From contig NZ_AP026764.1 in the NCBI RefSeq assembly GCF_026000435.1, positions 1,736,001 through 1,800,000 on the forward strand: DNA of 64,000 nt, given 5' to 3'. Shown piece after piece: positions 1 to 7,989 of this stretch (positions within the stretch are counted from its first letter, which is position 1; each line of letters begins with the position of its first letter). The stretch is from Vibrio sp. STUT-A11. Lineage in GTDB: Bacteria > Pseudomonadota > Gammaproteobacteria > Enterobacterales > Vibrionaceae. The notes under the pieces are model-generated. The model made no database searches. It was given only the letters and a program-made list of their open reading frames with translations, and had not been told where the DNA came from. The translations under genes and the position numbers were made by a program.

Positions 1-823
1 TGGTGGTAAAGAAGAACACTGCCCACACCTGAAGCCACTCTGACGTAGTAAAGCCAAGATCATCGACAAACATCATCGGCATGATGACCGCAAAACCGAA
101 AAGCGACAGCGTGTTGATAATACGTACAAAGCTAGAGAAAAGTATGTTCTTGTTGGTGTAAAGAAGCGTTACTGCTCGGCTTAATTCGGTCAGTTTCTGC
201 TTGTTAGTCAGGTTATGCATGTGCGTCGGCGTTTTAACATTACGCAAAGCGACCATTGCAATCAGACCACCCGCGGCACAAAATGCCAGCGATAACCACA
301 AGGTACCAAACTCACCAATCCAAGGAATAGTAAAGCTAGGTATGTAGCTACCCGCAACACCAATACCGATGGAATATACCGTCCAGAACCAGCCAAGTGC
401 CGAGCTTACGCCATCACTGCGAACGTTGTGTACAATCACCACGATAAATGAATAGAGGAACAGTGGATAAGCCAAGCCACGAATACCGTAAAACAGTAAA
501 ATGAGTCCGTAGTTTGACTGACTCAACCCAAGGGTTAAGAACAGTACGTGGAATACACACCAGAGTAGAAAACCAATTTTCATCGTTTTCTGTGGAGTAA
601 TGATCTCCGCTACCACACCGGATACCCAAGCGGCCAACGCCGCAGCCAAACCGTACAGTGTAAATGCAAAAGATGACTGAGCCGGACTAAAGCCTAGCTC
701 GGTAATGTAGTGCGACAGAAACGCCAGTTCAAAGCCATCACCAGTCATAAAGATTGCGATAGCGACGTATCCCCATATCAGATTGAGCGGCAATCCAAGC
801 CACTGTTTGCTTACGTGTTCCAT
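1..823 (-). CDS. dalT: MFS polyol transporter, DalT/RbtT-like (3' end cut by window edge)
   Basis: Inner-membrane major facilitator transporter, probably importing D-arabinitol by proton symport. The start ATG is at 823, preceded by CGAGGAAT; about 274 codons are visible and the C-terminus lies beyond position 1. The translation is strongly hydrophobic, beginning MEHVSKQWLGLPLNLIWGY, with a GDGFELAFLSHY segment in helix 1 and a loop carrying PQKTMKIGF, which resembles the ribitol/arabinitol transporters RbtT and DalT. It follows xylulokinase and arabinitol dehydrogenase on the same strand, after a 116-bp gap with a strong hairpin, so it is probably the third gene of the operon. The substrate is inferred from the neighbours; another pentitol is possible. 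Confidence 0.8.
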   Translation of the reverse strand, partial: MEHVSKQWLGLPLNLIWGYVAIAIFMTGDGFELAFLSHYITELGFSPAQSSFAFTLYGLAAALAAWVSGVVAEIITPQKTMKIGFLLWCVFHVLFLTLGLSQSNYGLILLFYGIRGLAYPLFLYSFIVVIVHNVRSDGVSSALGWFWTVYSIGIGVAGSYIPSFTIPWIGEFGTLWLSLAFCAAGGLIAMVALRNVKTPTHMHNLTNKQKLTELSRAVTLLYTNKNILFSSFVRIINTLSLFGFAVIMPMMFVDDLGFTTSEWLQVWAVFFFTT

Positions 824-855
824 ATATTCCTCGTTTCGTAGGGTAAAGGAATCCC

Positions 856-887
856 ACGCCCCCTCCTTTTTCTTTTTTGGGGGGCGT
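856..887 (-). other. Intercistronic GC-rich hairpin between xylulokinase and transporter genes
   Basis: Inverted repeat ACGCCCCC (856-863) / GGGGGCGT (880-887) with a 16-nt, pyrimidine-rich loop on the + strand. In the minus-strand transcript it sits about 30 nt upstream of the transporter start. No U-run follows, so an RNA-stability or attenuation element is more likely than a full terminator. Confidence 0.5.
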
Positions 888-939
888 AGTCCATTTTTAG
901 TTGTGATGTTCTTTCTAAGGAGGCTCTTAACGGCCAGTG

Positions 940-2400
940 TTACGACCGAAGGGCCAAGTCGTTTTTGTAAAGAGAGCGAAAACGTGAATAACGCTCAGAC
1001 AGTCCTGCTTCACGCTCGACATTCGGTTGATAAACGCGATGAATTTCCGGCTTCTTACATACTTCATCCACCGATTTTCCTGACGCTAGGCAAGCGAGTC
1101 GAGCCGCCCCTAACGCCCCACCCGTTTCACCACCTTTGTGAGTAATCGTTGGCAAGTGAAGAATATCGGCGAGCAACTGAGCCCACAACGAACTACGGGC
1201 ACCACCACCCACCAATGAACACTGTTCGATGTGCGTACCGCTTTCTTGCAACACTCGCAAACCATCAGCAATACCAAAGCTCACCCCTTCGATCACCGCA
1301 TAGCCAAGTAACGCGCGGTTGGTGGAATGGGTCATGCTGTGGAACATACCCGTTGCTTGAGGATCATTATGTGGCGTGCGCTCACCGGACAGATATGGTA
1401 AGAAAATTGGCGATTTTGCTTTCTCTTCTTCACTAAGCTGTTCAATTTCAGCCAACAACTCCACTTCCGTTGTGCCTACTATGCGGCAGAACCATTGAAG
1501 GCAGCTGGCGGCGCTAAGCATGACACTCATCTGATGCCACCGTTGTGGCAAAACATGACAGAAGGCGTGTACGGCAGACTCAGGTGCGGGGCGATACTTC
1601 TCATTGACCACAAACAACACACCGGAAGTGCCGAGAGAAATGAACGCATCACCCGGACTTACCGCACCAACACCGATTGCGCTTACGGCATTATCACCAC
1701 CGCCACCAGCGACGATTACCGAAGGGCTTAATCCCCATTTGTGGGCCATTTCAGCGGATAAAGAAGCCGATACCTCACAGCCCTCGACCAGTTCGGGCAT
1801 TTGCTGACGTGTTAACTGGCATTTATCCAGCAGAGAATCTGACCAGTCACGCTTAGCGACATCCAACCACAAAGTGCCTGCTGAATCCGACATGTCGGAA
1901 ACTTTTTTGCCAGTCATTTTGAAGCGAAGATAATCTTTCGGCAGAAGAACAGTGCTAATGCGGGAAAAGTTTTCCGGTTCATGCTTGCGAACCCAGATTA
2001 ACTTGGGCGCCGTAAATCCTGGCATCGCAAGGTTGCCCGCAATTTCATGCAGATCCGGAGCTGCCGCTTCAAGTTCGATGCACTCTTCGTGACAACGTGT
2101 GTCGTTCCACAAAATAGCTGGACGAATCACATCATCTGCCTCATCCAAAAGCACTGCACCATGCATCTGTCCAGACAATCCAATCGCTTTAATTGCCCCC
2201 CAGTACTCTGTGCATTTCTCACGCAGCGCCCCGATCAAATAGTTCGTTGCTTCCCACCACTCTTGCGGTGCCTGTTCCGACCAATGAAGATGCGGGCGTT
2301 GAATCGTCAGTGGTGTGCTGTGTGAAGCGACCGTTTCTCCGTGTTCATCAATCACCAGCGCTTTCACTTCTGAGGTGCCGAGATCTATACCTAGATACAT
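940..2400 (-). CDS. dalK: Xylulokinase (D-arabinitol pathway)
   Basis: FGGY-family sugar kinase that phosphorylates D-xylulose to xylulose 5-phosphate. The N-terminal phosphate-binding loop MYLGIDLGTSEVK and the C-terminal GGGARSSLWAQLLADIL motif are intact; at 486 aa it has the normal XylB/DalK length. A longer reading from a GTG at 2406 is possible, but AAGGAG lies only 1 nt before that GTG and 5 nt before the ATG at 2400, so the ATG is preferred. It lies 9 bp downstream of the arabinitol dehydrogenase gene, which makes xylulose its likely substrate. It could equally be named xylB; the dal name follows the context. Confidence 0.9.
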   Translation of the reverse strand: MYLGIDLGTSEVKALVIDEHGETVASHSTPLTIQRPHLHWSEQAPQEWWEATNYLIGALREKCTEYWGAIKAIGLSGQMHGAVLLDEADDVIRPAILWNDTRCHEECIELEAAAPDLHEIAGNLAMPGFTAPKLIWVRKHEPENFSRISTVLLPKDYLRFKMTGKKVSDMSDSAGTLWLDVAKRDWSDSLLDKCQLTRQQMPELVEGCEVSASLSAEMAHKWGLSPSVIVAGGGGDNAVSAIGVGAVSPGDAFISLGTSGVLFVVNEKYRPAPESAVHAFCHVLPQRWHQMSVMLSAASCLQWFCRIVGTTEVELLAEIEQLSEEEKAKSPIFLPYLSGERTPHNDPQATGMFHSMTHSTNRALLGYAVIEGVSFGIADGLRVLQESGTHIEQCSLVGGGARSSLWAQLLADILHLPTITHKGGETGGALGAARLACLASGKSVDEVCKKPEIHRVYQPNVEREAGLSERYSRFRSLYKNDLALRS

Positions 2401-2409
2401 GCCCACTCC

Positions 2410-3777
2410 TTATTGAATCATTGAGTAAGCTGCTGCAATTTTATCTCGCAGCAGTGTTTCAAAATCCGCACGACCGGCTAGTTCACCAAATAAAGCAACA
2501 TCCTGCGCGTAAACGGCGACTGGGTCTTCAGAATCAAACATGCTGTGCACGGCATTTTCATCAAGAATCCCATCCTGATACTCATAAGGCAGTAAACCTT
2601 TGTGCCACTGGTGCATAAACACAAAGAACAGCGCAGGAAGCATCGCAGTCGCATCTGGTGTAACACCACGCTGATAACATTCAATCATCGTTGGCGTAAT
2701 CATGGCCGGGATTTTAGAAAATCCATCCGCAGCGACACGCTGGTTGGTGTCTTTGATGTATGGGTTGGTAAAGCGCTCTAACACCACCTCAAGATAGGTC
2801 TGCAGGTCGATGCCATTGTCACCAAGGCAAGGAATCACATCCTGACTTACGTAATCGTGCGCAATCTTGTAGATATAATCCGTTAAAGTACTTTCGTGAA
2901 TGAACGACTGGCCAACCAATGTTCCAGCCCAAGCGATACAGCTGTGCGAAGCATTCAAAATGCGGATTTTCGCCTCTTCGTAAGGAATAACCGACTCCAC
3001 CATTTCCACGCCCACACTTTCTAGTGCAGGTCGAACGTCTTTGAAACTGTCTTCAATGACCCACTGAATAAAGGCTTCCCCCATCACTGGTGCGTTATCT
3101 TCAATACCTGTTTGTTCTTTAATCCGATATGGCAGGTCTTCAGCTGGACGAGGTGTAATGCGATCCACCATGGTATTCGGGCTCGTCGTATTTTCCTTCA
3201 CCCATTGCAACACGTCAGTCTTACCAGTCAAAGTCAGGAACTCCATCAGACCATCTCGGAATCGCTCACCATTGTGACGCACGTTGTCACAGTTCAGTAG
3301 TGTCACTGCTCCAGCATTATCCGCCATACGGCGCTCAAGAATCTTCGTCACCGTACCGTAAATCGTTTGGTGGCCACCGCTCAGATCGGCTTTTAGGACT
3401 GCGTTATCGACATCCAACGAGTGATCGGTTTTTAAGTAGTACCCACCTTCCGTGACGGTAAACGCGATCACTTTTGTCTGAGATTTTGCACCTTCTTCAA
3501 TCAGCGGTGCCAAATCTTCCTGCCACGGAAGCAATGTCTGAATAGACTTGATTACCTCATACTCACGCTCCCCTGCTGGACTAACCGTCTCTAACACATA
3601 CTCACCATTCTGTTCACGCAGAGTTTCAACGGTTGATTCTGAATCATTGCGAATGTTACCTGCCGCGATATGCCAGCTTTGGTCACCCGTTTCTAGCAAC
3701 TTGTGTAGGTACCAGGCTTGGTGCGCACGGTGAAATGAACCCAGACCGATGTGAAGCCACGTATATTGGTTTTTCAT
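2410..3777 (-). CDS. dalD: D-arabinitol 4-dehydrogenase (polyol long-chain dehydrogenase)
   Basis: NAD-dependent polyol dehydrogenase oxidising D-arabinitol to D-xylulose in the cytoplasm. The 455-aa length matches Klebsiella DalD. The N-terminal segment (WLHIGLGSFHRAHQAWYL) and the family's catalytic pattern Lys-x4-Asn-x2-His, seen as KIRILNASH near residue 270, are present. The ATG at 3777 has CGAGGAAAT upstream. It is the first gene of the dehydrogenase-kinase-transporter operon and is transcribed divergently from a SorC-family regulator. The close relative mannitol dehydrogenase (fructuronate reductase family) cannot be excluded, but xylulokinase as the next gene argues for arabinitol. 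Confidence 0.9.
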   Translation of the reverse strand: MKNQYTWLHIGLGSFHRAHQAWYLHKLLETGDQSWHIAAGNIRNDSESTVETLREQNGEYVLETVSPAGEREYEVIKSIQTLLPWQEDLAPLIEEGAKSQTKVIAFTVTEGGYYLKTDHSLDVDNAVLKADLSGGHQTIYGTVTKILERRMADNAGAVTLLNCDNVRHNGERFRDGLMEFLTLTGKTDVLQWVKENTTSPNTMVDRITPRPAEDLPYRIKEQTGIEDNAPVMGEAFIQWVIEDSFKDVRPALESVGVEMVESVIPYEEAKIRILNASHSCIAWAGTLVGQSFIHESTLTDYIYKIAHDYVSQDVIPCLGDNGIDLQTYLEVVLERFTNPYIKDTNQRVAADGFSKIPAMITPTMIECYQRGVTPDATAMLPALFFVFMHQWHKGLLPYEYQDGILDENAVHSMFDSEDPVAVYAQDVALFGELAGRADFETLLRDKIAAAYSMIQ

Positions 3778-3834
3778 TATATTTCCTCGTTTTTGTTTGA
3801 TGGCTTAACTCTAATTGATCAAATTACCAAATAA

Positions 3835-3850
3835 AGAGCTATAGATCACA
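3835..3850. promoter_or_regulatory. Candidate CRP site (one good half)
   Basis: The segment has a perfect right half TAGATCACA, but the left half (AGAGC in place of TGTGA) is poor. Its place between the divergent dal promoters fits catabolite control of a sugar-alcohol operon. Confidence 0.3.
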
Positions 3851-3890
3851 AATGAACAAAAGACCGTTAATTGGTTTTTTGTTCATTTGT
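3848..3890. promoter_or_regulatory. Inverted repeat, likely operator of the dal regulator
   Basis: Perfect 14-bp inverted repeat: ACAAATGAACAAAA at 3848-3861 and TTTTGTTCATTTGT at 3877-3890, separated by 15 bp. It lies in the only divergent intergenic region of the dal locus, about 70 bp upstream of dalD and 120 bp upstream of the regulator. SorC-family regulators are multimers that bind such dyads, so this is the best operator candidate. Confidence 0.6.
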
Positions 3891-4011
3891 GGGTAATTGA
3901 TTGCTATTGCACTCACGCGAAGTTAGAGAGAAGATAGGTGTTCTAGATACGATGACGAACTAAATATTGTCATCAAGAGAAACGCAATAAGCTGAATAAT
4001 AAGGATAAAAC

Positions 4012-4953
4012 GTGGCGAGAGACGATAGTTTTAAAACCGATCAGATGGTTCGCGCAGCCTGGATGTATTACATATCTGGTCGAAATCAGCGCGATATAGC
4101 ATCTGAACTTGGCCTATCACGTCCAGTTGTCCAGCGCCTGATAGCAGCAGCGAAAGAAGAAGGGATTGTCTCTGTCGGCCTTCACCATCCGATCTCCACT
4201 TGTTTGGACTACGCAGAACTGCTTAAAGAGAAGTATCAATTGGTAGAGTGTAATATCGTGCCAACCATCAGCGATGATGAGACGCTTGATAACGTATCTT
4301 TTGGCTGCTTCCAGCTCATGTCGAAATACATGAAAGACCTGCAAAATCAGATCATTGGTATTGGTTCTGGTCTGACACTTAAGAAAGCCATTAACCGAAT
4401 TGATTTTGAAGCACCGAACAGTAAATGTGTCGCATTAATAAGTGCGATGGGCATAGATGGCCAATGTAATTACTATGATGATGTGCCACTGATTCTGGCG
4501 CGAAAAATTCAGGCAAACTACTTCCAATTGCCCGCCCCACGTTACGCGACTTCTAACGACGAGTTCAAAACTTGGGCAAGTATGCGCGTTTTCAAAGAGG
4601 TATCCAGCGTTGCCGACAGTGCAAACGTGATTTTTCTCGGTATCGGTTCATTGAGTAAAGCCAGCCCAATCATCAAAGACGGTTTCATCTCTGCAGATAA
4701 GGCAGATGAGCTCAATCAGCAAGGAGCGGTAGGCGAAATCCTTGGCCGTTTTATCAATGCTGAAGGTGAGGTGATTGACTGCACCATCAACACTTTCATC
4801 ACCAGTTACGATATACGTAACAATGACTGTCCTCGAATTGGTGCAGCTTGTGGGGAAGATAAACGCCCGGCTATTCTCGCCGCACTGAGAGGACACTGGG
4901 TGAATGGTTTAGTTACCGACGAAGCAACAGCGAGATGGTTATTAACGCAATAA
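4012..4953 (+). CDS. dalR: SorC/DeoR-family transcriptional regulator, DalR-like
   Basis: Sugar-responsive DNA-binding regulator of 313 aa. An N-terminal helix-turn-helix (about residues 20-50, GRNQRDIASELGLSRPVVQR) is followed by the sugar-phosphate-isomerase-like effector domain typical of SorC proteins, with GIGSGLTLKKAI and FLGIGSLSKASPI segments. It starts with GTG at 4012 after AAGGAT. Divergent from the arabinitol operon and of normal length, it is most likely the regulator responding to D-arabinitol or a pathway phosphate. Whether it represses or activates cannot be told from sequence. Confidence 0.85.
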   Translation: MARDDSFKTDQMVRAAWMYYISGRNQRDIASELGLSRPVVQRLIAAAKEEGIVSVGLHHPISTCLDYAELLKEKYQLVECNIVPTISDDETLDNVSFGCFQLMSKYMKDLQNQIIGIGSGLTLKKAINRIDFEAPNSKCVALISAMGIDGQCNYYDDVPLILARKIQANYFQLPAPRYATSNDEFKTWASMRVFKEVSSVADSANVIFLGIGSLSKASPIIKDGFISADKADELNQQGAVGEILGRFINAEGEVIDCTINTFITSYDIRNNDCPRIGAACGEDKRPAILAALRGHWVNGLVTDEATARWLLTQ

Positions 4954-5010
4954 ACGAATTTTCAGTTTAAGCCGTAGATCTCTTCAGGTGTCGCCCGCGA
5001 CCCGTTAAAC

Positions 5011-5065
5011 CAGACTTTCAATTGTCCGCATAACGCTATCCATTCGCGGCTCAATTGAAAGTCTG
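5011..5065. repeat. Perfect 14-bp inverted repeat with 27-bp spacer
   Basis: CAGACTTTCAATTG (5011-5024) and CAATTGAAAGTCTG (5052-5065) are exact complements. The spacer adds a second pairing, CCGC with GCGG, near the stem base. It lies in the convergent gap after dalR and before the flavodoxin-fold gene. There is no T-run on either side, so it is not a standard terminator; a mobile palindromic repeat or RNA-processing hairpin is possible. Confidence 0.5.
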
Positions 5066-5145
5066 CATCAAGACAACAACGATTTCTCAGTAGAAACACG
5101 AGAAGTTAATGTGTTTAATTAATACGGTAGAAACGTTTAGCCAAA

Positions 5146-5757
5146 TTAGTGTGTTAGCCTTTCTATCAACGCTTGTTGATATTCAGGTAATTTCGAACGA
5201 GAGACGGATTGAAATGCTAATGGCGTTAAGTAAGTCATACCGGCATGTAGCGCACTCGCTTTCATTGGTAAGAACACATCTTCTAGTTTAACGCCGATTC
5301 GACCAGACTCGCCATAGGTACTTGCACCACCAGCCGCAGTCGTCACCAGCAGCATTTCTTTTCCCTGCCATAATCCAGGTCCTACACTCCCCCAAACATC
5401 ATTCATGTAAGCTTTCATCATCGGGGTAATATTGAACCAATGGGTTGGAAACATAAATACAATGCGATCGTGTTCTCTCGTTAGCTCGCGCTCTCTTTGC
5501 GCATCTATTGCGCGAGTATCAAAACCATAAATAGTCTCGAGGTTTCGGACTGTAACTCCTTCAACACTTTCAGCAGCTTGCTGCATCCCCTTGGTCATCA
5601 CTGACCTTTCTGGATAGGGATGTGAGACAATAACCAGCGTTTTTATATCCGTTTTATAAACCTGCTCTGCAGCAGAGACAACATTGACACACGCGAGCCA
5701 TAGCATCTGACAAGCAACTAAGAAACCAGCTCGCTTAAGTACGCTATATTTTTTCAT
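5146..5757 (-). CDS. Exported flavodoxin-fold NAD(P)H:quinone oxidoreductase-like protein
   Basis: Flavodoxin_2-type protein (family of MdaB, KefF and quinone reductases), with LVIVSHPYPERSVMTKGM as the FMN phosphate loop region, FMFPTHWFNITPMMKAYMNDV as the middle motif and a TTAAGG loop before the C-terminus. Unlike its relatives it begins with a hydrophobic signal segment (MKKYSVLKRAGFLVA, ending VVSA-AEQ near residue 30). The start at 5757 is preferred because AGGA lies 9 nt upstream; an upstream ATG at 5775 would add six residues. A hairpin separates it from the cupin gene upstream, so it may have its own promoter. Family membership is clear. An extracytoplasmic flavoprotein reductase is odd because NAD(P)H is not available there, so the true function is open. 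Confidence 0.7.
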   Translation of the reverse strand: MKKYSVLKRAGFLVACQMLWLACVNVVSAAEQVYKTDIKTLVIVSHPYPERSVMTKGMQQAAESVEGVTVRNLETIYGFDTRAIDAQRERELTREHDRIVFMFPTHWFNITPMMKAYMNDVWGSVGPGLWQGKEMLLVTTAAGGASTYGESGRIGVKLEDVFLPMKASALHAGMTYLTPLAFQSVSRSKLPEYQQALIERLTH

Positions 5758-5807
5758 TTGCACTGTTCCTATCATTCTTTCTTTAGACTGTTTTCTTACA
5801 TAAAATG

Positions 5808-5827
5808 AAGCCCGGCGAACCGGGCTT
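5808..5827 (-). terminator. Hairpin terminator after the cupin gene
   Basis: AAGCCCGG (5808-5815) / CCGGGCTT (5820-5827) with a 4-nt loop. On the minus strand it is followed by CATTTTAT, a weak U-rich tail. It would end the CMD-cupin transcript, possibly with read-through into the flavodoxin-fold gene. Confidence 0.65.
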
Positions 5828-5857
5828 GATTGGCTACTTTTTATTGATGGCTAGATT

Positions 5858-6358
5858 TTATTGACCAGCGGCGTATTGCTCGTCAGTTACTTTCTCTTTC
5901 CAGATAACATTTTTGCCATCTTTCGATGCTGTAACGACAAGGTGTGTCATTGGTGCATCTGGAGTTGCGCCGTGCCAGTGATCAATACCTGGTGGACACC
6001 AAACGCTCTCGTTTTCACTAAAGCGAATTACTTTACCATCTCGGGTGCCAGTAAGAGCCACACCAGAAGTGACAATCATATGCTGACCTGCTGGGTGCAT
6101 GTGCCACGCTGTACGAGCGCCTTTTTCGAATGTCACATAAGCAGCACTGTAATTCGCGACATCATTTTCTGGGAATAGCATGTCTACTTTAACATTGCCT
6201 GTGAACAAATCTTCCGGTCCATTAAACGACTTCAGGTCTTTGCCACGATACACTTGCTGACCATCGGTTGCTTCCTCAGAAGCATTCGCGGTAGAAACCA
6301 TTGCTGTCGATGACACGATCCCTGCGAGTAACGTTAAAACGAGTTTATTTTTCATCAT
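5858..6358 (-). CDS. Exported cupin-domain protein
   Basis: Small cupin of 166 aa with a Sec-type signal peptide (MMKNKLVLTLLAGIVSS..., cleavage after TANA near residue 26). The cupin fold is supported by the metal-site motifs WHMHPAGQHMIV and WCPPGIDHWHGATP, which hold several His residues able to bind a metal. Such cupins commonly occur next to carboxymuconolactone-decarboxylase-like genes. Relatives are usually cytosolic and some have hydroxynitrile lyase activity; no substrate can be assigned here. It lies 11 bp downstream of the exported CMD gene, so the two are co-transcribed. The second ATG, at 6355, is equally possible (GGGAAG lies 7 nt before it). Confidence 0.75.
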   Translation of the reverse strand: MMKNKLVLTLLAGIVSSTAMVSTANASEEATDGQQVYRGKDLKSFNGPEDLFTGNVKVDMLFPENDVANYSAAYVTFEKGARTAWHMHPAGQHMIVTSGVALTGTRDGKVIRFSENESVWCPPGIDHWHGATPDAPMTHLVVTASKDGKNVIWKEKVTDEQYAAGQ

Positions 6359-6369
6359 AATCTTCCCTG

Positions 6370-7086
6370 TTATTTGTTTATAACCGAATCAAGAACTTGT
6401 TGTGCGTTGTTAGCTACGTCTTCACCAACTTGCTTTTCGATAATGGTGATGAATTCTTGTAGCTCATCAACCGTCACATCGTTATTCATACTGATGTTGT
6501 AATGCGCCGCCAACTGGCTGTTAACGCCCGGTATATTGGATAAGGTCGCAATAGTCGCAACTTCACGCTGTTTCCAGGTCAACACATCACGGGCAAAAAT
6601 GTCGCCGAACAAATGAGATTTCAGGTACTCATCAATTTGAGGAGAGAAATCAAATAACGGCCCTTTTACTTCCACGCCAATGAGCTTAGTTTGGTTTTCA
6701 GCACCAAATTCAAGGCTGGTTTTGTCTGTCGGTAGTGGCGATGACTCTGGACCAGCAACATCTTCGATTCCATTACTCTTTCTTTCTTCAAGAACCTGCA
6801 TAAATGCAGCCAATGCATTCAGGCTACGAGGGAAACCAGCATATGCGTATAGCTGACCCAACACTTCCTTGGTTTCGTTAATGGTTAAACCAGCTTCTAA
6901 GCCTTCGTTCAGGCTTACTTTCAACTTATCAATTTCGCCACTGGCAGCAAACGCAGCAATTGGGATAATCGCCTTCTCTTTACTACCAAAACCTTCTGCA
7001 GCCGTGGCCGTATTCATTGTAAATACAGCTAACAAGCTAGCCACCAAAATGGATAAGTTGCTGACATATTTGTTTATACGAAACAT
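6370..7086 (-). CDS. Exported carboxymuconolactone decarboxylase (CMD/AhpD-fold) family protein
   Basis: 238-aa protein with a signal peptide (hydrophobic SILVASLLAVFTM, cleavage after TATA near residue 29) and two CMD repeats: EKAIIPIAAFAASGEIDKL...YAYAGFPRSLNAL (about residues 37-110) and FARDVLTWKQREVATIATLS (about 165-190). No CxxC pair is present, so AhpD-like peroxidase chemistry is unlikely. It heads the CMD-cupin transcription unit and is closely similar to the cytosolic protein at 10699-11328. GGGAG lies 7 nt before the ATG. Two GCCTA boxes 21 bp apart lie about 90-115 bp upstream. Function unknown; a role with small aromatic or lactone compounds is only a family guess. Confidence 0.75.
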   Translation of the reverse strand: MFRINKYVSNLSILVASLLAVFTMNTATAAEGFGSKEKAIIPIAAFAASGEIDKLKVSLNEGLEAGLTINETKEVLGQLYAYAGFPRSLNALAAFMQVLEERKSNGIEDVAGPESSPLPTDKTSLEFGAENQTKLIGVEVKGPLFDFSPQIDEYLKSHLFGDIFARDVLTWKQREVATIATLSNIPGVNSQLAAHYNISMNNDVTVDELQEFITIIEKQVGEDVANNAQQVLDSVINK

Positions 7087-7171
7087 TTTATTCTCCCTAA
7101 CCCTGTTTATATTGATAAGTACTTAATCCGTACTATCTAAATACAAACTTATCGCAAAATACGCATAGTAC

Positions 7172-7202
7172 TTTGCCTAGAAGAGTCTAATTATTGCCTA
7201 AT
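7172..7202 (+). promoter_or_regulatory. Two GCCTA boxes at 21-bp spacing (candidate AraC-family operator)
   Basis: TTTGCCTAG (7172-7180) and ATTGCCTAAT (7193-7202) place their GCCTA cores exactly 21 bp apart in direct orientation, the two-helical-turn spacing known for AraC-type half sites. The same word recurs upstream of the CMD paralogue and the AraC-family gene at 11751. Confidence 0.5.
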
Positions 7203-7423
7203 CCTCTATTAAACAATTTCACCAAGATTAAAGACAAAAATAAAAACAAGATTTTACATTCAGAAACAAATTAAATAAGATCATGAACTTGACTATTTTT
7301 ATATTTAAGCTCGAACGATTAAAAATTAAATGGTAATTAATGCTCGTTTGTTAATTAACATTAATAATGATTAATAGTTACTTGGTATGTGCGGGACTTA
7401 GATGAAGCCGTGGGTTAACGTAG

Positions 7424-7458
7424 AAAGGCCTGTTAATCTGTTTGATTAACAGGCCTTT
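7424..7458 (-). terminator. Strong hairpin terminator downstream of the cyclophilin-like gene
   Basis: AAAGGCCTGTTAATC (7424-7438) pairs perfectly with GATTAACAGGCCTTT (7444-7458), loop 5 nt. It lies 20 bp beyond the stop of the cyclophilin-like gene and probably ends the DUF3737-malY-cyclophilin transcript. Confidence 0.75.
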
Positions 7459-7477
7459 ATTTACAAAATCCAATGTA

Positions 7478-7957
7478 TTATTCAATAACCTCGATAGTGA
7501 CTTTCATTGAGCCACCAGAAGTAAAGCGCGATAAATCGCCGTCAACTTTACCGAGGTTAATCAATCCAGATGCATAGCCAAAGTTTTTATAAAACACGAC
7601 TAAGTTCCCCCAAGGCGCGTAGTAAGAAATGTCTCCCGCTTTGGAACTCACGCCAGCTGGCGCCCCTTCCTTGGTTAACTTCGATGGTAGGTAGGCTATT
7701 TTTTCAGTACTGGCGTAATCTTCCAACTCTACCGTTAATGGTAGTTGCGCAACAAAATCTTGTGTGCTCGGACTGTCATTTAACGTCGCAGTGACGGTGC
7801 GATCATCAAATACAAAACGAATCTTCATTGTACTCTCCCCGGTAATAACTCCGCTCTCGGTCACGTTGCCGGAAGCGAAACAAATTTGGCTAATCATTAA
7901 TGCGGGCAACACTGTAAGCGTGGATAAAATGGATTTGTGCCACTTCTTTAACAACAT
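7478..7957 (-). CDS. Exported cyclophilin-like fold protein
   Basis: 159-aa protein with a signal peptide (cleavage after CFA near residue 28) followed by a cyclophilin-like domain: MKIRFVFDDRTVTATLNDS, DFVAQLPLTVELEDYASTEKIAYLP, GDISYYAPWGNLVVFYKNF and a C-terminal LGKVDG...MKVTIEVIE. This family shares the cyclophilin barrel but lacks the known prolyl-isomerase active site; its biochemical role is not established. It lies 32 bp downstream of the MalY-like gene and is last before a strong terminator. An exported form is notable because homologues are usually cytosolic. Confidence 0.7.
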   Translation of the reverse strand: MLLKKWHKSILSTLTVLPALMISQICFASGNVTESGVITGESTMKIRFVFDDRTVTATLNDSPSTQDFVAQLPLTVELEDYASTEKIAYLPSKLTKEGAPAGVSSKAGDISYYAPWGNLVVFYKNFGYASGLINLGKVDGDLSRFTSGGSMKVTIEVIE

Positions 7958-7989
7958 AGTAGTGATTCCCTTTTAGTTAAGTGACAGTT

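Larger units (their letters stand above)
7087..7477. other. AT-rich intergenic region between two minus-strand units
   Basis: 391 bp with no credible ORF. It carries the GCCTA direct repeats upstream of the exported CMD gene and the terminator of the cyclophilin-like gene; the rest (about 7203-7420) is AT-rich and shows nothing else clear. Confidence 0.6.

Noticed and set aside
940..1145. Plus-strand ORFs over the xylulokinase gene (e.g. 783-1145)
   Set aside because: They overlap a clear conserved gene on the other strand and lack family features.
5011..5065. Integron attC site
   Set aside because: The core sequences expected at attC ends are absent and no integrase or cassette array is nearby.
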